Shown here piece after piece: positions 1 to 6,704 of a stretch of 6,704 nt of DNA. Both the position numbers and the translations under genes were made by a program. The notes beneath the pieces are model-generated. The model was not told the DNA's origin. It was given only the letters and a program-made list of their open reading frames with translations, and did no database searches. The DNA is from JAXGQD01 sp964401615 (GTDB lineage: Bacteria > Bacillota > Clostridia > Saccharofermentanales > Fastidiosipilaceae): the NCBI GenBank assembly GCA_964401615.1, contig CAYNZF010000091.1, positions 1 to 6,704 on the forward strand. Direction: 5' to 3'. Position 1 is the stretch's first letter. Every line of letters begins with the position of its first letter.

Positions 1-1494
1 ACTCTCCGAAGCCGTCGATTTCAGATTCATATAGCGCGACGAAAAAAGTGTTGGATTCGCGTGTCTGAAACGGTAGATGCTCTGCTTGATGTCGCCTACC
101 ATAAAGAGATTCTGCTGCGTAAGCTCACCGATGATTTCGTTTTGAATCGTCGACGTGTCTTGATATTCATCGATATAGATTTCGGCGAACTTTTGCCGGT
201 AAAATGCTTTGACTTCGGGCAAGCGCACCAGACTCAGGGCAAAATGCTCCATGTCCGAAAAATCGAGTACATTGGCCCGGCTTTTCAACTCAGCGAACTG
301 TCGGTCCACTTGTAAAAGGAGCTGAAAAAGACCCTGCAGCCTTGCGTACTGTTCGGACAGCTCCCGGCTGATCTCAGCCTCGTTTTTGTCAAAAATCACT
401 TCATCCTCGTAGAGAAAATGCTCTTTGTACGTTTTAGTCCCGCAAGATCCGTTAATAAAGTGCAGCAGCTCGGCGAGATATGCGCGCGAATGGTCAATAA
501 TGGCCAGTTTGATCGGATCCTTACCCGCTCTTCTAATCTCGGGCATGACAAGTTCTCGACCAAGCCGCACGACTTGATCCCAATCCGGCAGTCCGCCCGC
601 TTCATCGAATAGAGTCTGGATCGCATCAATTCCCCGGAACAGCTGCAGGTACGCGTTTCTGATCAGCTCATTTTCTGCGTTGATCTCCGCCTTGAACTTC
701 GGATTCGCTTTAAATAAGGGCGGCTCGCTTTGGCTCAGGTCCGGGTAAAGTTTTTCCAGACCGATCCGGGCACGCTCCAGCTGCAGACCCAGACGTTCAC
801 AATAAAAACGGTAAGCCCCGCTCTCCTGGAAATTTTGAAAACTCGCCCTATATTCAGCCAGGGCCTGCTCCACCCAATCCTCATAGTCCGGCATACTGCG
901 TAGAAAACCATGCAGCTGCTTCAGCAGCTCACGCAAAGGCTCATCTCCTTTAGCGTTCCCAAAAGCATCACTCAGCTGCCACACCAGTGCGGTCTGTTCC
1001 TCGGCCTGATCCAAAAAGGCTGCGTCAGCCTCAGCGTAGGCTTCATTCAGGCAAAAGTCGATCGCTTCAAGCAGCAGCCGCTCCTGCTCCTCCGTTTCGA
1101 GCGCAGGTGCGGCCGCATCAGGCCAGGCCCGGTCAGTTCTGCTCCCCAGCAACGCGCCGTGTTCACGGATCAATTTGTAACAAAACGCGTGAATGGTGGA
1201 AATATCCGCTTGTCTGAGGCGCAATTCCTGTTCCATCAAGTATTGCCTGTCCGGGCCGCTCGCTTCCGACAGCGCATCATGCAGCACCTGGGACATACGC
1301 GCGCGCATGTTGTCCGCCGCCTTTTCGGTGAAGGTCAGGACCAGGACACGGTCCATGGACAGCTGCTTCGTTTTGACACGTTCCACGATCCGATGGGTCA
1401 TCGTGTAAGTTTTACCGGAACCCGCCGCGGCCGAAACGAGGATGTCGTCAGGTGCAGCGGCGATGATTTTTCTTTGGTCTGCTGTAAAGCCCAT
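1..1494 (-). CDS. addA: AddA, ATP-dependent helicase/nuclease subunit A (5' part, runs off the window)
   Basis: This is the motor subunit of AddAB (RexAB), a UvrD/Rep-type superfamily 1 helicase that unwinds broken DNA ends for RecA loading. I translated 498 codons with no stop; the frame leaves the window at position 1. Visible motifs in order: Q-motif FTADQRKII (residues 3-11), Walker A AAAGSGKT (22-29, K28), motif Ia LTFTEKAA (53-60), STIHAFC (99-105), the AddA signature LDFSDMEH (410-417), Walker B/motif II DEYQDTS (442-448, D442 and E443) and motif III VGDIKQSIYRFRHANP (466-481). Residues about 106-400 correspond to the poorly conserved 1B insertion. Full-length family members have roughly 1,200 residues, so motifs IV-VI and the C-terminal nuclease lie outside. 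The ATG at 1494 is chosen because the Q-motif begins two residues later, a strong ribosome binding site precedes it, and it abuts the addB stop. No key residue is missing in the visible part. Confidence 0.97.
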   Translation of the reverse strand, partial: MGFTADQRKIIAAAPDDILVSAAAGSGKTYTMTHRIVERVKTKQLSMDRVLVLTFTEKAADNMRARMSQVLHDALSEASGPDRQYLMEQELRLRQADISTIHAFCYKLIREHGALLGSRTDRAWPDAAAPALETEEQERLLLEAIDFCLNEAYAEADAAFLDQAEEQTALVWQLSDAFGNAKGDEPLRELLKQLHGFLRSMPDYEDWVEQALAEYRASFQNFQESGAYRFYCERLGLQLERARIGLEKLYPDLSQSEPPLFKANPKFKAEINAENELIRNAYLQLFRGIDAIQTLFDEAGGLPDWDQVVRLGRELVMPEIRRAGKDPIKLAIIDHSRAYLAELLHFINGSCGTKTYKEHFLYEDEVIFDKNEAEISRELSEQYARLQGLFQLLLQVDRQFAELKSRANVLDFSDMEHFALSLVRLPEVKAFYRQKFAEIYIDEYQDTSTIQNEIIGELTQQNLFMVGDIKQSIYRFRHANPTLFSSRYMNLKSTASES

Positions 1495-4400
1495 CTAGTC
1501 CTCCTCCCTTGTGTAAAATTCGGCTGTACCTGGCTCAGCTGCGTCCCCGCACTGAGTTTCATTTGGCCCTTCATGGATCATTTGAAGCCAGGCTTTTTTG
1601 GCGGACTCGGGCAAAATTTCGGCTTCAGAAGGCGGGCGGTCGAAACTGCAGAGCCTCCGGGCATCGCAGTAAGCGCAAGCGGAGCCCCCTTTGGGAGCGC
1701 GCGGACGCAGCGGAAAATGGCCGGCGCGAATTTCTGCGACTGCCTCGACGATCTTACTGCGGCTCTTTTCCAGTATCTTTTGCCGATCGTTCAAAGGTAA
1801 ATCAAGATTTGATTCCAAAGTCTTCAGCGTATCTTCGTTTTTCTCGCGGCTAAGAGACTCCGCCAGCCGTTTAAGCTGAAAATAGCTCGCTTCGCCCAGC
1901 TCATGATCGGTCAGTCCGTAATGAGCCTGCGTAGCCATAAGGTAAATGGGCAGCTGCAGATCCAAACCTTCCCAGAGGGCAAAATAATCAATGCTGCGGG
2001 AATAGGACTTGTAATCGACGATGCTGTATATGTTTCCCTCAGGGCTCAACTGCCGGTCGATGCGGTCGACCTGACCGCGCAGTTTGATGGCAAAGTCTGG
2101 ATCTGCCGGATCCGTCAGTATGAATGGCGGCCGGCCGTTTTGACCGAATTGCCACTCTGTCGCCACCGGCCAGCGTTTAGCCTCGGCAAAATGTTCCAAA
2201 ACATATTGCCCACTGCCCTCCACCGCTTGCAGGATCGGGCGGGTGATTTTTCCGAAAAGCCCCGGTTCGAGATAGCTGTCATTGATTTCACCTGAGGCGA
2301 CCATTTGTCGCAGCTCGGTGAGCAAGGCCCTCGTTTCGAACTGCTCGCGGACCGCTCGGAGGGCGGCCTCGGCTTCCGCTGCATCGGGATGAGTCCCTCC
2401 CGGCCACAGCAGGCGAGCACACAGTTTTTCCATCAGCAGGTGGCGCAGCCGGCCCGTCTCCGCGGCGTCTAGACGCCCTTCCCGGCGGGCAGCAATGCCT
2501 AAAATATATTTTACAAAGTAGGAGTACGGACAGGCTGTAAAGCGTTCCAAACGCGAAGCAGAGTAGATTGAATCGACCGACAGGAGTGCGGACTCAGGTA
2601 CTCTCAAGCTGCGAAGGTCCTCAGCATGCACGCGCGGCTTGCCGCGCTTAGCCCTCAACTCAGCTTGAGCGCGCCACTGCTTTGAAAACAAGCGGCCGCT
2701 TTGCTGCTCCGACATGGCCCGGGCCAGCGCTTCATCCAGCTCTCCGTAGGATTTCAAGCCCAAAAAACGCAGGAGGAAATGAGGTAAAGTCTGGTCCTGC
2801 AGACTGCGGGCGATCACCGGCATTTCCTGCCCCGCACACAGCAGCTGCTGTACAAAAAAACTGTCCTCAAAAGGTGAATCCGCTTCGCTCAGGGGCAAGT
2901 GGCGTTCACCGGCCTGCTCCAGAAACAGGTAATCCAGGTCGTTGAGCACGCCCTGCCTCGGCGATCGGCCCGGAAAATTAAGCAATCCCGGATTGAGCAA
3001 AATGAGCTGTCTGGGTCGCTGGCTCAAGCTGGTATGTGGATTTCCGACATAGACCTCGTCCAGCAGTGACGGAACCGCACCGATAAAGCTGCTCCCCGCG
3101 GCCCTCAACAAAAGTTCGCGGAACTCCACCGCGCTGACCGTTCCCCCCGGCAGCAAAGCCTTGTTGTCCTTAAGCAGCGCAATCAGACTGTTCCAGGACA
3201 GGCTGATACTGCGCGCCTGCTCCGCCTCACCAGACTGCATCGCCTGATCGTAAAGCGCTTTCATTCGAGCCTCAGTATCGCTCTGCAGAAAATAATCTGT
3301 GAGGGCTTCGACCGCAGCGGCAATTGTTTTACCTTTACGAAAATCATCCGCGCATTTTTTCAGAGGCAGCAGCTTCTGCTCGGCAAAATTCCACACAGCA
3401 TCGGCGGCTTCTGGGTCGCGCGTGTATTCGTAATATTTTTTTCGGAACAGCTTGTGGTGATCGAGCCCCAGTAAAAGGCAGAAATTTTCGAATCGGTCCA
3501 CCGCGGCCAAGCCTTCCTCGGAGGCCGTCAACCGCAGGAGTGAAGTGCATTCAGACAAATCGAACTGGCTCAGCGCTACGTTCATAAAAGCACTCAGTTC
3601 ACGAAATAGTCTGCTTTGCGCGAGGCTCTCCCGTTCGTCAATGAAGGCCGGCACGGCAAAATCACGCAGCAAGTCAGGCAAGATGCGCAGCGCCGCCTGG
3701 CTGTCACACAAACAAAGTGCGAAGTCTTTGTAACGCCAGGCTTCGTTTTTGACCTTATTTTGAATATAGCCCAATACTTTTTCCAGCAAAACTCTGCTGT
3801 TTTCGGCAGCCAATAAGGGGCTTTGCAGTTGGACAAAAGCGCGTGGGGTCGTATCATCGACTGCCATGGCTGCTTCGTATAAATTTTCAACCGTCGGGGC
3901 CAGGAGAGGCTCGTGCTCAGCCAGGCGTTTAATTTCAGCAGCAGGAAAAGTCTGAGAAAGATGCAGAAGAACGCGCCGGCCTTGCCGCCACGCCATGGCT
4001 CCCCGGTCCGCCGCCTCCCGGTCCGCCGGGAGGTAATCAGCCATGCAGGTGACCAGGACATCATCATTGAGGCGGTCAAGCGCTCTGATAACGCGTTCTT
4101 CCTGGAAAGAAAAAAAGCGATTTTCGCCAAAGCCCAGGATATAAAAAGCACTGTTTTCGAGCGCCCCGGGAAGCCGATCGAGATCCGCCCAACTTTCCAG
4201 AAGATCAGCCAGAAGGTCGAGATCCGCACTACCGTCACGACGTCCCAGACTGCTCAAGGCTTGATCGTAGTCTGTCGCCAGCTGTGCCATTTCCTTAAGT
4301 TTGGACGCAGTGGACTGGTCCGTCTGCCCGTCCGCCGCTATGGAAGCCATTTGTGATAAAGCAGCGCCATCGAAACCCAAACGACGCAAAGAACCCAGCT

Positions 4401-4767
4401 CAACACGAAGATTTTCCAGATAACCGGGCTTTCGGGTCAAGGGATTCAAGAAAGGAAAATGATCAGTGTTTTTTAGTATCAGTTCTCGCAAAAGCAAAGC
4501 CTGTGACTGGGCCGGCAAAGCCGCAGGTAAAGCCAGGGCAGCTTCTTGCGCGAAACGCAGTGCGAGACGTCCGAAGCTGAGAATTTCAGCGCGCATGAGA
4601 CTGCCTTTTTCCATGCGTTCCAGATAGCGCTGTTCAAGACTGAGGCTGCGCGCGTCCGGCACAATGAGAAAAGCGCGGCGAAACTGCCCCGCTTGTCGCC
4701 TGGCTTCAATCAAATCCAGAATGTGATCTGCCACTTGTCCAATATATTTACCGTAGAGTAGCTGCAT
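1495..4767 (-). CDS. addB: AddB, ATP-dependent helicase/deoxyribonuclease subunit B
   Basis: This 1,090-residue protein is the second subunit of AddAB, near the usual family length of about 1,100-1,170. In the known complex it cuts one strand, scans for Chi and holds an iron-sulfur cluster. The N-terminal two thirds is an inactivated helicase fold; seen here are FGRLALRF (65-72), GFGENRFFSFQEERVI (212-227) and DEVYVG (570-575) followed by LILLNPGLLNFPGR. The C-terminal RecB-type nuclease has GRLRH (772-776, H776), E871 in TEWQF, GQVDRID (898-904, D901), VDYKS (917-921, D918 and K920) and QLPIY (938-942). The four expected cluster cysteines are C746 and the CX2CX5C set C1031, C1034, C1040. The usual N-terminal Walker A is absent: residues 5-16 keep only one glycine of GxxGxGKT, and the lysine position is V12, as in RexB-type proteins. 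The start is supported by a GAGGAG box five bases upstream. addA follows without a gap. Confidence 0.97.
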   Translation of the reverse strand: MQLLYGKYIGQVADHILDLIEARRQAGQFRRAFLIVPDARSLSLEQRYLERMEKGSLMRAEILSFGRLALRFAQEAALALPAALPAQSQALLLRELILKNTDHFPFLNPLTRKPGYLENLRVELGSLRRLGFDGAALSQMASIAADGQTDQSTASKLKEMAQLATDYDQALSSLGRRDGSADLDLLADLLESWADLDRLPGALENSAFYILGFGENRFFSFQEERVIRALDRLNDDVLVTCMADYLPADREAADRGAMAWRQGRRVLLHLSQTFPAAEIKRLAEHEPLLAPTVENLYEAAMAVDDTTPRAFVQLQSPLLAAENSRVLLEKVLGYIQNKVKNEAWRYKDFALCLCDSQAALRILPDLLRDFAVPAFIDERESLAQSRLFRELSAFMNVALSQFDLSECTSLLRLTASEEGLAAVDRFENFCLLLGLDHHKLFRKKYYEYTRDPEAADAVWNFAEQKLLPLKKCADDFRKGKTIAAAVEALTDYFLQSDTEARMKALYDQAMQSGEAEQARSISLSWNSLIALLKDNKALLPGGTVSAVEFRELLLRAAGSSFIGAVPSLLDEVYVGNPHTSLSQRPRQLILLNPGLLNFPGRSPRQGVLNDLDYLFLEQAGERHLPLSEADSPFEDSFFVQQLLCAGQEMPVIARSLQDQTLPHFLLRFLGLKSYGELDEALARAMSEQQSGRLFSKQWRAQAELRAKRGKPRVHAEDLRSLRVPESALLSVDSIYSASRLERFTACPYSYFVKYILGIAARREGRLDAAETGRLRHLLMEKLCARLLWPGGTHPDAAEAEAALRAVREQFETRALLTELRQMVASGEINDSYLEPGLFGKITRPILQAVEGSGQYVLEHFAEAKRWPVATEWQFGQNGRPPFILTDPADPDFAIKLRGQVDRIDRQLSPEGNIYSIVDYKSYSRSIDYFALWEGLDLQLPIYLMATQAHYGLTDHELGEASYFQLKRLAESLSREKNEDTLKTLESNLDLPLNDRQKILEKSRSKIVEAVAEIRAGHFPLRPRAPKGGSACAYCDARRLCSFDRPPSEAEILPESAKKAWLQMIHEGPNETQCGDAAEPGTAEFYTREED
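1500..1510 (-). promoter_or_regulatory. Ribosome binding site of addA inside the end of addB
   Basis: On the minus strand this reads AAGGGAGGAGG, a near-perfect anti-16S match, with five bases (ACTAG) before the addA ATG at 1494. It lies within the final addB codons (Lys/Thr-Arg-Glu-Glu-Asp). Together with the adjoining TAGATG it fixes the addA start and implies that ribosomes ending addB can reinitiate on addA. Confidence 0.9.
4002..4028 (-). repeat. In-frame 15-base-spaced direct repeat in addB
   Basis: The 12-mer CCCGGTCCGCCG (plus-strand reading) occurs at 4002-4013 and again at 4017-4028, offset by 15 bases. In AddB this gives the tandem pentapeptides ADREA (248-252) and ADRGA (253-257). 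The five-codon step keeps the frame, consistent with a small slippage duplication. Confidence 0.7.
4014..4033 (-). repeat. Perfect GC-rich hairpin inside addB
   Basis: The arms at 4014-4021 and 4026-4033 are perfect reverse complements (CCTCCCGG and CCGGGAGG) around a four-base loop, CGGA on the mRNA strand. It encodes residues 246-252 of AddB, part of a loop-like stretch rich in Ala, Asp and Arg. It overlaps one copy of a short in-frame direct repeat. There is no U-run after it, so it should not terminate transcription. Confidence 0.7.
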
Positions 4768-4769
4768 GT

Positions 4770-4778
4770 CCTCTCCTC
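4770..4778 (-). promoter_or_regulatory. Ribosome binding site of addB
   Basis: On the minus strand this reads GAGGAGAGG, with the AGGAG core five bases before the ATG at 4767. It decides the addB start. It directly adjoins one arm of an interrupted inverted repeat (4779-4793 with 4824-4833), so its accessibility could depend on folding of the leader. Confidence 0.85.
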
Positions 4779-4833
4779 ACCAATCAGCCGACACCAAAAA
4801 GGACACGATCCGCTGTTTAATTATGTCGTTGGT
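4779..4833 (-). repeat. Interrupted inverted repeat in the synthetase-addB spacer
   Basis: Reading the minus strand, ACCAACGACA (4833-4824) directly after the synthetase stop can pair with TGTCG (4793-4789) and TTGGT (4783-4779), leaving a five-base bulge GCTGA and a loop of 30 bases. No U-run follows the downstream arm, so it is not a standard intrinsic terminator. The downstream arm touches the addB ribosome binding site. Pairing is 10 bp in total, interrupted once, so chance is a fair alternative. Confidence 0.35.
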
Positions 4834-6639
4834 TTAATCCAGGTAACTTCCATCAAGCTCTTTGATGCTCTTACCCAGATTCTCCATCCAATCGTGGATG
4901 GCTTTATTTTCATCATTGCGCTTGACCTTCAACGTTGTCGTACGAATAAAATCCTTGTCTGTGTAAACAAAATATTTGATTTTCTTGTATTCCGGAATTT
5001 TTTCGTTGACCTCGTTCAATTGTTTTCTGATCCAGCGGCTGCGTGCTTCAGGCTCACTGCCGGCTAGTTTCGTCAATTCGTCGAAATCAAACTGGAGTTT
5101 GGCGCAGATGTCAACCGCTTCACGTGGATTGAGTTCACCCCAGGTCATACTCTCTTTCACACCCGGTATCGCGTTCAGTAATATTTCGACTTCTTCAGGA
5201 AATACCTTTTTCCCATTCGTAAGCACGATCATGCTTTTAACGCGACCGGTAATGTGAATGGCTCCGCGATTATCAATAAAGCCCATGTCACCGGTGTGCA
5301 GCCAGCCCTCTTTGTCGATGACCTCTGCGGTAAGTTCCGGGGCTTCAAAGTACCCCAACATCACAGAATCACTCTTGGCCAGAATTTCACCGGGTTCGTT
5401 GGGAATCTCACTATCGATTTTGACGGTCGTGCCATAGATGGGCGGACCGACGGTTCCCGGAATATTGAGTTTCATGTTACAACAGGCGATAACAGGGGAA
5501 GATTCCGTAAGTCCGTAGCCTTGAAAAAAGGTCACACCGAAGTCCGTGAAGGCCTGAATCACGTCTTTGTCCATCGCCGCGGCACCCGTGACCAGAAGAC
5601 GAAGGCCACCACCCAGTCCGTCCAGAATGCTTTTAAACAGCTTGCGATTGGTTTGGAAACCCACTTGAGACAGACCACGACCTATAGGGCGAAGAGCATT
5701 GACCAAACCGGCTTTACCGCTTTTTTCGATTTTGTCATTGATGCGTTTGTAGATATTGGTCATCAGCAGCGGCACACCCAGCATGACATTGATGCGCCAT
5801 TCCACCAGATTTTCCGCCAAATATCTGAGTCCATCCGTAAAACAGACGCAAGTGCCGTAGTAAAGCATAACGATCATACCGGCCATCTGCTCAAAGCTGT
5901 GATGCAAGGGCAAAACAGACAGCGCGCGTTCGCCCGGAAACACTTCCAGGACGGCCGCTGAACCCATGGCATTGCTGACCAGATTCTTTTGTGAAAGCAT
6001 GACGCCTTTGGCGATGCTAGTCGTACCGGAAGTAAAAAGCAAAGTACACATCTCTTCCGTGTTGATCTCCGCGTTTAGAAAGCGTTTATCCCCCTGATCC
6101 AGTAAGGCTGCCCCGCGGTTGATCAAAGTGGTAAAACGGTAGAATTTTTCCTCCGGATCGTCTTTCATCGCGATAGGCTTAGGCGTCACTTCATTCATAC
6201 AAATCAGGTATTCCAGGCTCTCAAGTTCGGCTTTGGCCTGCAGGGCCACCTCCAAAAAAGCAGGAGTGAAAACAAAAACCCTGGACCTGCTGCGTCTGAG
6301 CAGTTCGATCACTTCATTCGGGGGCAGCAGTTTGTCCAGGGGCACGATCACACCCACGCCGCTGATGGTCGCATAATAGGTCACGACCCACTCATAGCAG
6401 TTTTCCCCCGCCACCGCGATGCGCTCACCTTTCAGGCCAAGATCCATCAACGCGGTTCCAAACTCCTCGATATTCGCCACCAGTTCGCTGTAGGTGCGCG
6501 TGAGAATCTTTCCCCGCGGTTTTCTGCGAAACATGTACGCGGATTTGTCACCGTGCAGCTCAGCACTCTGCCTCAGCATTTCGATTAAGGTCGTAAAGCT
6601 GCGTGTACTGTAAATTCTCTTTCCTTCGATTTTTTGCAT
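4834..6639 (-). CDS. Long-chain acyl-CoA synthetase family protein (AMP-binding, FAA1/FadD-like)
   Basis: This 601-residue protein belongs to the ANL adenylating superfamily and most resembles long-chain fatty-acid-CoA ligases, which activate a fatty acid with ATP to acyl-AMP and pass it to CoA. Motifs: the phosphate loop TSGTTSIAKGV (203-213), LPLHHSFE (243-250), GYGLTESSP (374-382), GWLHTGD (445-451, D451), GRVKSMIV (465-472), NGKKVFPEEVE (475-485) and the C-terminal catalytic-lysine region RTTTLKVKR (566-574, K571). The length covers the complete two-domain fold. No carrier-protein domain, signal peptide or clear membrane helix is visible, so a cytosolic or membrane-associated enzyme is expected. 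Two places differ from the textbook consensus: S208 replaces Gly in TSGTTG, and L570 replaces the Gly before K571. The start is supported by an AGAGGAG box seven bases upstream and by early alignment-like content. The substrate (long-chain acid, aryl acid, or an acyl-ACP role) cannot be read from sequence. addB follows 66 bases downstream. Confidence 0.92.
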   Translation of the reverse strand: MQKIEGKRIYSTRSFTTLIEMLRQSAELHGDKSAYMFRRKPRGKILTRTYSELVANIEEFGTALMDLGLKGERIAVAGENCYEWVVTYYATISGVGVIVPLDKLLPPNEVIELLRRSRSRVFVFTPAFLEVALQAKAELESLEYLICMNEVTPKPIAMKDDPEEKFYRFTTLINRGAALLDQGDKRFLNAEINTEEMCTLLFTSGTTSIAKGVMLSQKNLVSNAMGSAAVLEVFPGERALSVLPLHHSFEQMAGMIVMLYYGTCVCFTDGLRYLAENLVEWRINVMLGVPLLMTNIYKRINDKIEKSGKAGLVNALRPIGRGLSQVGFQTNRKLFKSILDGLGGGLRLLVTGAAAMDKDVIQAFTDFGVTFFQGYGLTESSPVIACCNMKLNIPGTVGPPIYGTTVKIDSEIPNEPGEILAKSDSVMLGYFEAPELTAEVIDKEGWLHTGDMGFIDNRGAIHITGRVKSMIVLTNGKKVFPEEVEILLNAIPGVKESMTWGELNPREAVDICAKLQFDFDELTKLAGSEPEARSRWIRKQLNEVNEKIPEYKKIKYFVYTDKDFIRTTTLKVKRNDENKAIHDWMENLGKSIKELDGSYLD

Positions 6640-6646
6640 AATATTA

Positions 6647-6653
6647 CTCCTCT
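6647..6653 (-). promoter_or_regulatory. Ribosome binding site of the acyl-CoA synthetase gene
   Basis: On the minus strand this reads AGAGGAG, seven bases before the ATG at 6639, in an A/T-rich leader. The spacing and match to the 16S tail are good and support the assigned start. Confidence 0.85.
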
Positions 6654-6661
6654 AAAATCAA

Positions 6662-6667
6662 ATTAGA
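6662..6667 (-). promoter_or_regulatory. Possible -10 promoter box ahead of the synthetase
   Basis: On the minus strand this reads TCTAAT, five of six matches to TATAAT, in the A/T-rich 65-base stretch before the synthetase. Transcription would start a few bases downstream and give a leader of about 16 bases including the ribosome binding site. No good -35 box stands at 16-18 bases upstream (TACAGT at 17 is poor), so this is a weak call. The rest of 6640-6704 shows no gene; transcription from a gene beyond the window is equally possible. Confidence 0.25.
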
Positions 6668-6704
6668 ATTTTTAAAAGCGCCTGACTGTACGTTGAACTC
6701 CCTG

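Noticed and set aside
912..928. Inverted repeat AGCTGCT-TC-AGCAGCT inside addA.
   Set aside because: It arises from runs of CTG and CAG codons for Leu and Gln; a two-base loop is too short to form the full stem.
910..1800. A 296-codon plus-strand open frame, and shorter ones across 1-2300.
   Set aside because: It runs antisense over the end of addB and the start of addA, both of which carry clear family motifs. Its product is low in recognisable domains and rich in Arg, Gln and Phe, as expected from the reverse of Ala/Leu/Glu-rich coding DNA.
2464..2477. A perfect 14-base palindrome GGCGTCTAGACGCC inside addB.
   Set aside because: It encodes the ordinary RLDA stretch before the nuclease-domain histidine. 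There is no flanking operator context, partner copy or loop, so chance in GC-rich coding DNA is enough.
3418..3424. GCGCGTG copies (also near 3839 and 6496), the Chi sequence of Lactococcus RexAB.
   Set aside because: Chi sequences differ between species, and a few 7-mers in 6.7 kb of fairly GC-rich DNA are expected. Over-representation and strand bias would need the whole genome.
3594..4238. A 214-codon minus-strand open frame in another frame within addB.
   Set aside because: It overlaps addB fully on the same strand and has the Arg/Trp/Ser-rich composition of an out-of-frame reading. addB itself is uninterrupted, so it is not evidence of a frameshift.
5254..5961. A 235-codon plus-strand open frame.
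   Set aside because: It is antisense to the synthetase core, including its phosphate-loop side and GYGLTESSP motif. No domain is recognisable and no ribosome binding site was evident.
1..6704. Possible defence island, mobile element, CRISPR or RNA gene.
   Set aside because: AddAB can act on phage DNA, but here it is a housekeeping repair pair. I saw no transposase, integrase, terminal repeats, regularly spaced repeats, or tRNA/rRNA-like segments on either strand.

Overview
The window carries three genes, all on the minus strand and nearly end to end. In transcription order they are a long-chain acyl-CoA synthetase-type AMP-binding enzyme (6639 to 4834), the AddB subunit of the AddAB helicase-nuclease (4767 to 1495), and the N-terminal 498 codons of AddA (1494 to beyond position 1). 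There is no sign of tRNA, rRNA, CRISPR, insertion sequence, phage or other mobile DNA. The plus-strand open frames are antisense shadows of these genes.

The organism is most likely a member of Bacillota, probably a clostridial lineage. The reasons are the addB-addA gene order, an AddAB-type rather than RecBCD-type enzyme, strong AGGAGG-like ribosome binding sites ahead of all three genes, and a synthetase whose active-site wording (TSGTTS.AKG, NGKKVFPEE) resembles Clostridia homologues as I remember them. This is inference from gene content; no taxonomic marker is present.

Layout: 6640-6704 is a short A/T-rich leader with a ribosome binding site and a possible -10 box. 4834-6639 is the synthetase. 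4768-4833 is a 66-base spacer with an interrupted inverted repeat touching the addB ribosome binding site. 1495-4767 is addB. 1-1494 is the 5' part of addA, whose ATG directly follows the addB stop (TAGATG) and whose ribosome binding site lies inside the last addB codons.

AddA and AddB form one complex that processes double-strand DNA ends for recombination: AddA supplies the helicase motor and a C-terminal nuclease (outside the window), and AddB supplies the second nuclease and the Chi-recognition scaffold. The overlap-type junction suggests translational coupling of the two subunits. The synthetase has no obvious functional link to DNA repair and may only share a transcript.

I found no convincing undescribed system. 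The points most worth a second look are the eroded Walker A site in an AddB that keeps its iron-sulfur nuclease, a perfect GC-rich hairpin overlapping a small in-frame duplication inside addB, and the inverted repeat beside the addB ribosome binding site.
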